Positions 8,233 to 16,078 of a DNA stretch of 64,000 nt are shown here, one piece after another; position 1 is the stretch's first letter; every line of letters begins with the position of its first letter. The notes under the pieces are model-generated. The model did not search any database and had not been told where the DNA came from. It saw nothing but the letters and a program-made list of their open reading frames with translations. Source of the stretch: HGM04593 sp045588485 (lineage in GTDB: Bacteria > Bacteroidota > Bacteroidia > Bacteroidales > Bacteroidaceae); contig JAZNEI010000014.1 of NCBI GenBank assembly GCA_045588485.1, positions 1 to 64,000 on the forward strand. Reading direction: 5' to 3'. A program made the position numbers and the translations under genes.

Positions 8233-10299
8233 TTATTTTATTAAAACCTTTCTACCATTGACAATGTAAATACCATGGGTGAGATTTTCGCTTTCGGTTA
8301 TGCGCTGACCTTTAAGGTTATAAACCTCATTCTTTTCAAGGTCTAATGTTACAGCGTTTATGCCGGTGGTGTCAACCTCGAATCTACCCTCTATTACTAT
8401 ATCCTCGGCGGGCATTGTGGCAGGAACACCTATCCAACCGGTGAAGATATAACCCTCTTTCTCGGGAGGAGTAGGAAGCTCTATTTCGGCACCATACTCA
8501 ACGGTCATTGTCTCGTAAATCTCACCATCGACCATAAAGGTTACAGTGTAGGTGTTAATAGAAAAACTACCCTCAATAACAACATCGTTTGCAGGCATTG
8601 TTTCGGGAATCTCGCTCCATCCACTGAAAGTGTGTCCCTCTTTGGTTGGTGCTTCAATAGTTGGAATAGCAGTACCATAAACTACTGAAAGAACTTTATA
8701 TTCGGCACCATCCACTTTAAAGGTAACAGTATAGCTATTGGGAGTAAATGAACCGTTTACTATTACGGTCTTTGCCGGCATAGTTCTTGGAATATCGCTC
8801 CAACCGCTAAATGTGTGTCCTTCCTTAGTAGGTTCTGCAACAGGCTCAATTATTGCACCGTAGTTAAGATTAAAAGACTTATATACTTCGCCATCTACCA
8901 TATATATAAGTTGATAACTATCGCTAAACTCCATCTCTACAATGTAGAAGTTGTTCCACGGCGTAGTTTTCTCGTATGCAAATTTTCGTCCTGTTGGTAC
9001 AAATAGGCAGGCATTATTATATGCATCGCTCGAAAATACGCTTTCATAACATTCAATAGCTTTCTTAGAACTTGCATAAATCTCCAATAAGCTGTTGCAA
9101 CCATCAAATGCATAATTGCCAATGCTTTTTATTGAATTACCTAAATAGAGCTTTTCTAAATTAGTACAACCGCTAAAAGCACCACTTCCTATACTTGTAA
9201 CGCTATTAGGAATTGCTATGCTTGTAAGACTGGTGCAATCTCTGAACGCACCACTTCCTATACTTGTAACGCTATTAGGAATTGCTATGCTTGTAAGGCC
9301 GCTGCAACCACTGAACGCGCTACTTCCTATACTTGTAACGCTATTGGGTATTGTAATGCTTGTAAGGCCTTCGCAACCATAGAATGCGTAATCTCCTATG
9401 CTTGTAACGCTATTTGGAATTATTATGCTTGTAAGACTGCTGCAACCAGAGAACGCCCTTCTTTCTATACTTGTTACGCTATTTGGTATTATTATGCTTG
9501 TAAGGCTGCTACAACCAAAGAATGCACAACTTCCTATATTTGTAACACTATTTGGAATTGTTATGCTTGTAAGGCTTTTGCAACCACTGAATGCATCACT
9601 TCCTATGCTTGTAACGCTATTTGGAATTTCAATGCTTGTAAGGCGGCTGCAACCGTCAAACGCATAATTTCCTATACTTGTAACGCTATTTGGTATTATT
9701 ATGCTTGTAAGGCTACCACAATCACAAAATGCATATTCTTTAATCTCAGTTATATCATCTGGAATTATTACTTCAGAAACCTTATTACCGTTTAGAAATA
9801 GATTATTTGCATAATATAGTGGGTTACTTTTTCTTGCTGAAAAATCTATTTTGCACCAAGCGCTTAAGTCGTTAATATGTACTTCTTGTAGGCTGCTGCA
9901 ACCACCGAATGCACCACTTCCTATACTTGTAACGCTATTAGGAATTGTTATGCTTGTAAGGCCGCTACATCCATAGAATGCAATACTCCCTATATTTGTA
10001 ACGCTATTAGGAATTGTTACGCTTGTTAGGCTTTTGCAACCGTAAAACACACTCTCTCCTATGCTTGTAACGCCATAATCGGTTCCATTATATTTAACAT
10101 TTACAGGAATAATAACTGCACCGGTATATTCATCTGAATAATCATTATAATAATATCCTTTATAGGTTACCTCAACCGTTTTAACTTCCTCGGACAAAAT
10201 ATTGTAATAAATACCGTCCACCTCAAAGTCGTGCGCATTTATCACTGAACTACACAGCAATAGCAGTGCTGTTAATAATGGTTTAAATAGTTGTTTCAT
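8233..10299 (-). CDS. BspA-like leucine-rich-repeat surface protein with InlB-type repeats and C-terminal sorting-like tail
   Basis: The 688-residue protein has a Sec signal (residues 1-22), then about 13 LRR_5 repeats of 23 residues with consensus SIGSGAFSGCSSLTSITIPN (about residues 77-400). Three ~60-residue Listeria-Bacteroides repeats follow (about 455-640), each with YTVTFKVDG and FSGWSEIPETMPA. The tail YNLKGQR...GIYIVNGRKVLIK resembles type IX secretion C-terminal domains. Such proteins are exported and bind host or matrix ligands; the ligand here is unknown. The helicase converges on it. The upstream region has an unusual inverted-repeat promoter and leader. Confidence 0.88.
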   Translation of the reverse strand: MKQLFKPLLTALLLLCSSVINAHDFEVDGIYYNILSEEVKTVEVTYKGYYYNDYSDEYTGAVIIPVNVKYNGTDYGVTSIGESVFYGCKSLTSVTIPNSVTNIGSIAFYGCSGLTSITIPNSVTSIGSGAFGGCSSLQEVHINDLSAWCKIDFSARKSNPLYYANNLFLNGNKVSEVIIPDDITEIKEYAFCDCGSLTSIIIPNSVTSIGNYAFDGCSRLTSIEIPNSVTSIGSDAFSGCKSLTSITIPNSVTNIGSCAFFGCSSLTSIIIPNSVTSIERRAFSGCSSLTSIIIPNSVTSIGDYAFYGCEGLTSITIPNSVTSIGSSAFSGCSGLTSIAIPNSVTSIGSGAFRDCTSLTSIAIPNSVTSIGSGAFSGCTNLEKLYLGNSIKSIGNYAFDGCNSLLEIYASSKKAIECYESVFSSDAYNNACLFVPTGRKFAYEKTTPWNNFYIVEMEFSDSYQLIYMVDGEVYKSFNLNYGAIIEPVAEPTKEGHTFSGWSDIPRTMPAKTVIVNGSFTPNSYTVTFKVDGAEYKVLSVVYGTAIPTIEAPTKEGHTFSGWSEIPETMPANDVVIEGSFSINTYTVTFMVDGEIYETMTVEYGAEIELPTPPEKEGYIFTGWIGVPATMPAEDIVIEGRFEVDTTGINAVTLDLEKNEVYNLKGQRITESENLTHGIYIVNGRKVLIK
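9147..10090 (-). repeat. Tandem 69-bp LRR-coding repeats
   Basis: The LRR-coding DNA is itself highly repetitive: 69-bp units containing CTTGTAACGCTATT and GGAATT on the plus strand recur about a dozen times with only a few changes per unit. One less regular unit at 9750-9890 breaks the array. Slippage or recombination between units could change repeat number in frame. Confidence 0.85.
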
Positions 10300-10329
10300 A
10301 ATACTATAAGTTTTGAATTTTATTGATAT

Positions 10330-10533
10330 CTATTTGAAAAAACTTATAGTCCCACAGTGATTTTTGGGTAATGGGCGCAAAAAAGACGTGAGACTTATTG
10401 CCTTACGTCCACCAATCTGAAGGTATCGCCAAACACCGCAACGGAAATGAACATAGAAGAAACAACATTCCCACGCCGTGATATATACGTGGGAAGAGCG
10501 CAGAACGCACACGTCCGTAATATATACACAGAA
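10330..10533 (-). other. Long structured leader of the LRR gene
   Basis: Between the inverted-repeat promoter and the LRR start lie about 230 bp with no convincing gene. On the minus strand it contains a hairpin CCCACG...CGTGGG (about 10476-10500) and further GC-rich segments, unlike the AT-rich gaps elsewhere in the window. An 88-codon frame runs through it but shows no family and has an unnatural cysteine/aromatic mix. It is more likely an untranslated regulatory leader. Confidence 0.5.
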
Positions 10534-10670
10534 TGAGCATTGATTGTTCTGTCCTCCGTTTAAATTTGGCGATTTTACAGATTTGGACTTAAACAAAATG
10601 CTTACTTACATTGGTGGATTTCTCTCCGCCAGCTTCGGCAAAGATAGTCATTTTTTACAATCAATGCTCA
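10534..10670 (-). promoter_or_regulatory. Inverted-repeat-flanked promoter (candidate invertible switch)
   Basis: A perfect 14-bp inverted repeat, TGAGCATTGATTGT at 10534-10547 and ACAATCAATGCTCA at 10657-10670, encloses 109 bp. Inside, close to the right arm, the minus strand reads TATCTTTG (plus-strand 10640-10647), the Bacteroidota -7 box, pointing at the LRR gene. The -33 element is weak. The layout matches known Bacteroidales phase-variable promoters; no recombinase gene is adjacent. Confidence 0.5.
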
Positions 10671-11128
10671 TATAGGAATATTATTTCTTCTTATATAAGA
10701 TAATTTGTATTCTTAGAGACGGCAGCGAACCACAAAAAAAGAGCGAATATACTCACTCTTCAATAAAGATTATTATTTACTACAAAACACGTTTTTCAAC
10801 CGTTAAAAACCTTCTATATAATCCATAAATATATATATGGCATCCAACAAAAATGATGCCATACTATTGAATCTTGGTAATTATATGGCAATTTACACAA
10901 CGTTGTCATTTTGACGACCATATATGGGAGGAGAAATCTCTATAAAGAAATTTATTAGATTTCTCACATGCGTTCGAAATGACAAGCTTTCATTCGAGAA
11001 TGAGAATTTTCATTTGGAATGATAATCTTTACATAGTATAATTTTGTATATAATTACCTAAATTTAATAAGAGTAGCAGATAATTACCGAATCGGCTACG
11101 AGCAGGCAATTACAAATAGCCCCTACGC
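10671..11128. other. Gene-free AT-rich spacer with short hairpin remnants
   Basis: No gene is seen. The stretch contains ATATGGCATC...GATGCCATA (about 10835-10873), a degenerate TGTCATT...AATGACA inverted repeat around 10904-10983, and near 11104 a decayed copy of the GGCGATT/AATCGCC hairpin found intact at 43968. These look like eroded small palindromic repeats. Confidence 0.5.
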
Positions 11129-12238
11129 CTAAACAGCAACAAACCTCATTATTGTATCCACAGCTTCGTCGGGGTTATCGGTGAGCGATAGAAACAGATT
11201 TTTATAGCATCCCTTACAATGCAATGATGTAAGCAAAGAGTAAACGGGGAATCTCTTGGTCCAATATTCACTGCCGAAAAAGACCATTGGGCTGGCATAT
11301 CCGCAGGTTAGATAGTGATTTTGTGCCGCATCCTGAAAAATCTCCTGCATAGTACCGGCACTTCCGGGCGAATATATGACTCCACCCTTTGCAATAGCCA
11401 AGAGACCATCCTCGCGTATGCTGTTATCGAAATATTTTGCAATGTGTGTTGCAAAAGGTGTTGCAGGCTCGTGACCATAGAACCACGTGGGAATACCTAT
11501 GCTCCTATTTTCTCCTACACGCGGAAAGCACTCCATCACATCGAATGCCGACGAGAGCCATCCTGCATCTTTATAGAATGGTGAAGATACCAATATGGCA
11601 AGAGCCTCATCTACCGCCCCATCGGAACGGCCTGCCAACCATGCGCCAAGATGGGTGGCCTCCATTGCCCCGGGACCACCACCTGTTACCATTAGCGCTC
11701 CTTGCTCGGTGAGATGCTTGCCCATAATAACCACACTGCGATATGCTGCATCGGTGCGCAAGAGAGCGTGTCCGCCCATAACTGCAACAACATTACGTTC
11801 GTCGTACAATGCGAGCATATCATACAGAGCATCGCTTATGGAGTGGTCGTGTATAGCACGGGCAAAAGTCTCGGCAATATCACCGGCCTGCTTACCTTTA
11901 TTCATATAATGGGCATATACCCTTGCATCGAAACAAGAGGAGTAACTTTCGGGATTATTGGGGTTAAATCCATTATAAAGTTCGGCCGGTGAATATAGAG
12001 AAGCACGGAACATATTGTATGGCATATTCATCCTGGGAAAGAAATAGCAATCCTCGCCCAAGCATCGACGCACCTCCTCGGGCATCGAACAACCAAAGAA
12101 AAGACAATCGGTAAAACGGCACCGGATAACCTCGCGTCCAAACTCTATGTTCTGAAAAGCATAATGCCTGAAAACCTGTCCCGGAACAATGAGTTCGGCA
12201 ATTGCATTATAATTCTCTATCTCGATATATTTATCCAT
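11129..12238 (-). CDS. LOG-family (lysine decarboxylase-like) nucleotide phosphoribohydrolase homologue
   Basis: A 369-residue protein. The C-terminal two thirds match the LOG family Rossmann fold: VMGGHALLR near residue 154, VTGGGPGAMEA near 187, and GVIYSPGSAGTMQEIFQ near 290, corresponding to the PGGxGTxxE nucleotide-binding/catalytic motif, with S-A in place of the second and third positions. Family members release ribose 5-phosphate from nucleoside monophosphates. The N-terminal ~110 residues have no family I recognise. It is monocistronic, between two LRR genes on the same strand. Confidence 0.75.
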   Translation of the reverse strand: MDKYIEIENYNAIAELIVPGQVFRHYAFQNIEFGREVIRCRFTDCLFFGCSMPEEVRRCLGEDCYFFPRMNMPYNMFRASLYSPAELYNGFNPNNPESYSSCFDARVYAHYMNKGKQAGDIAETFARAIHDHSISDALYDMLALYDERNVVAVMGGHALLRTDAAYRSVVIMGKHLTEQGALMVTGGGPGAMEATHLGAWLAGRSDGAVDEALAILVSSPFYKDAGWLSSAFDVMECFPRVGENRSIGIPTWFYGHEPATPFATHIAKYFDNSIREDGLLAIAKGGVIYSPGSAGTMQEIFQDAAQNHYLTCGYASPMVFFGSEYWTKRFPVYSLLTSLHCKGCYKNLFLSLTDNPDEAVDTIMRFVAV

Positions 12239-12344
12239 AACAGTTTCTTTATATTCCTTAAGTTATATTTCTACAAACTTAAATAAAAAAAATATTTTAT
12301 ATATGTTTCTTGAGTAATTTTAGTTGTAGAATCGTTTATAAATA

Positions 12345-12377
12345 CAAAAAAACAGTCCTACCCGAGAGTAGGACTGT
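12345..12377 (-). terminator. Terminator of the second LRR gene
   Basis: On the minus strand a 10-bp stem (ACAGTCCTAC / GTAGGACTGT, plus-strand 12352-12361 and 12368-12377) is followed by TTTTTT. Confidence 0.85.
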
Positions 12378-12439
12378 TAGGTTCGACTAACCAAACTGTT
12401 TTTTAACTCCTCAATTCGAAAGGAGGTTAAGTGGAGCAA

Positions 12440-13822
12440 TTATTTTACTAATACCTTTTTACCGTTAATAATGTAGATACCACTTACGGGATTCTCTACT
12501 CGGCGGCCGCTGAGGTCGTAATAAACAGCAGGAGCTGTGCTCTCTGTCTCTACACTCTCGATGGCTGTTGTGCCGCTAAAGTCGAAGCGGTAACCGTTGC
12601 TCAACTGTGAGCCGGGAGCGCTTGTGTCGAGAATACCATCGCCCACATTAAGCACGTTCAAAAGCATATAAACTCGGTTGGCGTTGTTTTTGAATGTTCC
12701 ATCGGTTAATTTTGCGCGATACATTCCAACAACACCATCAACCATTGAAAGGACGTATGCAACGCTGCCCGACTGAGGTTTAACGTATGTATCGGCCACT
12801 GTTCCACGAAGCAGATTATCGCTGATAGCCTCGGGTGTCTCGTCGCTATAAGCAAATGAGTAGGTACCCTCGCTGGCTTTGATAATTACCGCGGTATTTG
12901 CAGGGATAACACCCTCTACAAGCTGCATCTTCAGATAGTCACCCTCGAAGCGGTTAGCGGTATAAGCCTTGGCACCCGCGGGAATCTCCACCGCCTTGTC
13001 CAAATACATTGTGGCGTACCCGGCTGCCGTTACCGTAAGAGAATATCCCGCAGGGCTCATTTCCACGATATTTCTAAAGTTGCACCAAGCGTCGGTCGCG
13101 GCGTAGGTTGCCGCAGCACCTGCGGGCACGTAGAGGGTGCAAGCGTCCTCATCTATTCCCGAAAAAGTCCCGGCATTGATTGCAAATAAATCCTCGGCTG
13201 CAATACGCGAAACAACGCTTACAAGAGACGTGCAACCAAAGAATGCAAAATTGCCGATGCTCGTTACACCCTCGGATATTTCGACGCTTGTAAGGCCGCT
13301 GCAATAGGCAAACGCCATATCTCCCATACTTGTTACACCATTTGGAATTACAATGCTTGTAAGAGCAGCACATTCCTCAAACGCAGAAGAGCCGATGTTT
13401 GTAACACTCGAAGGAATTTCGATGCTTGTAAGGCCGCTGCATCCAAAGAACACCAAACTGCCGATGCTTGTAACACTGCTTGGAATTTCGATGCTTGTAA
13501 GGTTGTAGCAATAAAAGAACGCACTCCCGCCTATGCTTGTAACACTCGAGGGAATTTCAATGCTTGTAAGGTCGGTGCAATTATAGAACGTACTTTGGCC
13601 GATGCTTGTAACACTATAAGTGATACTATTGTAAGTAACACTCGCAGGGATTGTTACCGCGCCGGTATATTTATTACTACCGCTTGTTACCTCAACAGTT
13701 TTATCCTCAGAGGATAAAATGTTGTAGTAAATTCCATCGACCTCAAAATATTGGGCGCTTGCCGCTGTGCAACAGAGCAGCAACAGGGCCGTCATTAGTT
13801 TCTTTAAGTAATTTTGTTTCAT
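12440..13822 (-). CDS. BspA-like LRR protein with sorting-like C-terminal tail
   Basis: A 460-residue exported protein. Its first 60 residues (signal peptide, then FEVDGIYYNILSSEDKTVEVT) parallel the larger LRR protein at 8233-10299, so the two are paralogues. Six or so 23-residue LRR_5 units with consensus SSVTSIGSLVFFGCSGLTSI fill residues 70-200. A non-repeat region (about 230-430) replaces the InlB-type repeats, and the end YDLSGRRV...GIYIINGKKVLVK is a type IX secretion-like tail. Ligand unknown. Unlike its paralogue, no inverted-repeat promoter is seen upstream. Confidence 0.87.
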   Translation of the reverse strand: MKQNYLKKLMTALLLLCCTAASAQYFEVDGIYYNILSSEDKTVEVTSGSNKYTGAVTIPASVTYNSITYSVTSIGQSTFYNCTDLTSIEIPSSVTSIGGSAFFYCYNLTSIEIPSSVTSIGSLVFFGCSGLTSIEIPSSVTNIGSSAFEECAALTSIVIPNGVTSMGDMAFAYCSGLTSVEISEGVTSIGNFAFFGCTSLVSVVSRIAAEDLFAINAGTFSGIDEDACTLYVPAGAAATYAATDAWCNFRNIVEMSPAGYSLTVTAAGYATMYLDKAVEIPAGAKAYTANRFEGDYLKMQLVEGVIPANTAVIIKASEGTYSFAYSDETPEAISDNLLRGTVADTYVKPQSGSVAYVLSMVDGVVGMYRAKLTDGTFKNNANRVYMLLNVLNVGDGILDTSAPGSQLSNGYRFDFSGTTAIESVETESTAPAVYYDLSGRRVENPVSGIYIINGKKVLVK

Positions 13823-14044
13823 AATTTTATTATTAAATGTTATTCATAATCATACACAAAAACCGGCTACACCGCAAGAGTGCAATCGGTTTAATAGGGC
13901 AAAATTGCGCAATATGTTTATTACCAAATATAATGATAAATATACAATTTGCCAAGCCGACACAACGAGACACGTTGCATCGGCGTGCAACGGACGTGTG
14001 TTAATATTCACGGTCGACAATGGCATTAAACGTTATATTTTCTC

Positions 14045-14680
14045 TTATTTACCCTTTTTCATTCCCTTATATATCAATACAGCAAGCACAACAAGTACAA
14101 CAACTGCAATACATATACCAATCTCCTTGCTATATTTCTCGACAGCCTCCATCACCTGCGCCTCGGTCTGCAATCCGGGTATAAACGCCATTGCATAGCC
14201 AAGAGCAGCAAGAACAATATTCCATGAACCGGCACCAAGGGTCGTAAAAAGAACAAACTTACCAAGACCCATACGCGCAAGGCCTGCGGGTATTGAGATA
14301 AGCTGACGCACGGCAGGCACCAAACGACCAACAAATGTTGAAACGGCACCGTGCTTATCGAAATACTCCTCGGCATACTTTACCTTTGCTTCGTCAATAA
14401 GGCACATGTGACCTAAACGGCTATTGGCAAATTTATATACGATGGGACGACCCAGCCACAGTGCCAGATAGTAATTTATAAAAGCACCTATTAATGCACC
14501 CAGAGTAGCAAAAAACACTACAAGTACAATATTCATATCGCCACTGACTGTTGCTTTCCACGCTGCCGGAGGTACTACCGCCTCGGACGGGAAGGGTATA
14601 AAAGAACTCTCGACAGCCATAAAAAATGTAACTGTCCAATAATTCAGATGTTCGAGACAAAACTGTATCAAAGATTCCAT
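14045..14680 (-). CDS. DedA/SNARE-associated family membrane protein
   Basis: A 211-residue integral membrane protein with the DedA/VTT signature: FIPFPSEAVVPPA near residue 27, FVGRLVPAVRQLISIPAG at about 115-132, and hydrophobic helices at 10-25, 50-75, 140-160 and 185-205. DedA proteins move or flip lipids (undecaprenyl phosphate, phosphatidylethanolamine) and affect membrane homeostasis; the lipid handled here is unknown. It reads the same way as the CNNM gene 108 bp upstream but may be separate. Confidence 0.87.
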   Translation of the reverse strand: MESLIQFCLEHLNYWTVTFFMAVESSFIPFPSEAVVPPAAWKATVSGDMNIVLVVFFATLGALIGAFINYYLALWLGRPIVYKFANSRLGHMCLIDEAKVKYAEEYFDKHGAVSTFVGRLVPAVRQLISIPAGLARMGLGKFVLFTTLGAGSWNIVLAALGYAMAFIPGLQTEAQVMEAVEKYSKEIGICIAVVVLVVLAVLIYKGMKKGK

Positions 14681-14788
14681 ACTTTTTCTTAATTATAATG
14701 TTACACTATATTTCATTCTACAAAGTTAGAAAGAAAAGAGGATAATACATAGAGCCGACTTTATTATTTCACCTCAAATATCCAAAAT

Positions 14789-16078
14789 TCATTCCTGCTC
14801 ATTATCAAGAGATTCAAAAGATACAAGCAATTTATCTATGCGTGCACCATCCATATCACTTACCTCGAAAACAAAACTCTCCCACACCATTTTGTCTCCT
14901 TCATGCGGAATACGATTAAAGTGTGCAAGACACAGCCCTGCTACGGTTGTATAGTCTCCACTTTCATAAAGTTCCTCACTATCGAAGTATATCAAAAAAT
15001 CGTGTATAGGACAACGGCCATCTACAATCCACTCGTTCTTGCCCTCTCGCTTTTTTATGAATTCCTCTTCATCCTCTTCTGTAACTGTCCCAATAAGTGC
15101 CAGCAACATATCTTTAAGCGTTACGATACCTACACAAGCACCAAACTCATCACACACCAATCCCCTACCTATACCTTCCTTTTTCATAAGTTCGAGTACC
15201 TTATATACACTCATATTGCGGTAGAAATATGTCGGTTCACTTATAATACTGCTGAGTGAGAATGTAGGTTTATCCAATGAAAATAACAGGTTTTTTATAG
15301 ATACAAAGCCTAAGACGTTATCGAGATTACCATCGCACACAGGATAAAGTTCATAGAGTTTGTCGCCCATAGCACTACGTACCTCTTTGGCACTCATAGA
15401 GACATCGAACCACACGATATCATGCTTATGCGTCATTATAGAATCAATCTTCATATCACCCATAAGAAACACACGCTCTACGATATCCTGTTCAACCTCT
15501 TGTACCTCGCCATCCTCCTTACCCTCATTTATTATGGATTTTATCTCATCTTCGGTAACCTTACTCTCCAGATTCTTCATTCCTAAAAGATTGAATAACA
15601 ACTGAGTACTTTTCGAGAGTAGCCACACAAAAGGAGCAGCAACAGTAGAAAGCAATGACATTGGACGTGCCATAATTTTAGCAACAGCTTCTGCTGCATT
15701 CATTCCAATGCGTTTGGGCAGCAGCTCACCAAAGACTAAAGTAAGGTATGTTACTGCAACTACAATAAGCGTCTGCGCTATATTAGAGGCATAGTTGGGA
15801 AGAATTCCAAATTCCGATAACCAATCGGCAAAGATAGTCGCAATCTTATTTCCCGAATATATACCGGTTAAAATACCTATGAGCGTTATTCCTATCTGCA
15901 CGGTGGATAGGAAATTATCAGGCTCCTCAGATAGTCTGAGAGCCATACGGGCTGTTTTACTACCTCTTTTAGCCTCGGCTCCAAGACTGGATTTTCGTGC
16001 CGAGATAAGAGCTATCTCAGACATTGAGAAGAGTCCGTTTAATAAAATAAGAGCTATTATAATAAACAATTCACTCAT
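14789..16078 (-). CDS. CNNM/CorC-family membrane protein with CBS pair (hemolysin-like)
   Basis: A 429-residue protein starting MSELFIIIALILLNGLFSMS. It has the CNNM/DUF21 membrane domain (residues 1-190, with SEIALISARKSSL and FGELLPKRIG), a CBS pair (about 205-330, VERVFLMGDMKIDSIMTHK) and a C-terminal CorC/HlyC domain (about 345-425). Family members are linked to Mg2+ or Na+ efflux. An upstream ATG at 16165 would add 29 non-conserved residues; the chosen start overlaps the upstream ATPase stop by 4 bp (ATGA), suggesting translational coupling. A second CNNM paralogue, gldE, lies at 53471. Confidence 0.9.
   Translation of the reverse strand: MSELFIIIALILLNGLFSMSEIALISARKSSLGAEAKRGSKTARMALRLSEEPDNFLSTVQIGITLIGILTGIYSGNKIATIFADWLSEFGILPNYASNIAQTLIVVAVTYLTLVFGELLPKRIGMNAAEAVAKIMARPMSLLSTVAAPFVWLLSKSTQLLFNLLGMKNLESKVTEDEIKSIINEGKEDGEVQEVEQDIVERVFLMGDMKIDSIMTHKHDIVWFDVSMSAKEVRSAMGDKLYELYPVCDGNLDNVLGFVSIKNLLFSLDKPTFSLSSIISEPTYFYRNMSVYKVLELMKKEGIGRGLVCDEFGACVGIVTLKDMLLALIGTVTEEDEEEFIKKREGKNEWIVDGRCPIHDFLIYFDSEELYESGDYTTVAGLCLAHFNRIPHEGDKMVWESFVFEVSDMDGARIDKLLVSFESLDNEQE

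Noticed and set aside
9147..10090. Regular 69-bp repeats as a CRISPR array
   Set aside because: They encode 23-residue LRR units in frame within one protein.
10330..10596. 88-codon minus-strand frame in the LRR leader
   Set aside because: Unnatural composition, overlaps the inverted-repeat promoter, no domain; treated as untranslated leader, though translation is not excluded.
13905..14198. 97-codon plus-strand frame
   Set aside because: Mostly antisense to the DedA gene, low-complexity Thr/Ser/Ile content from that shadow.
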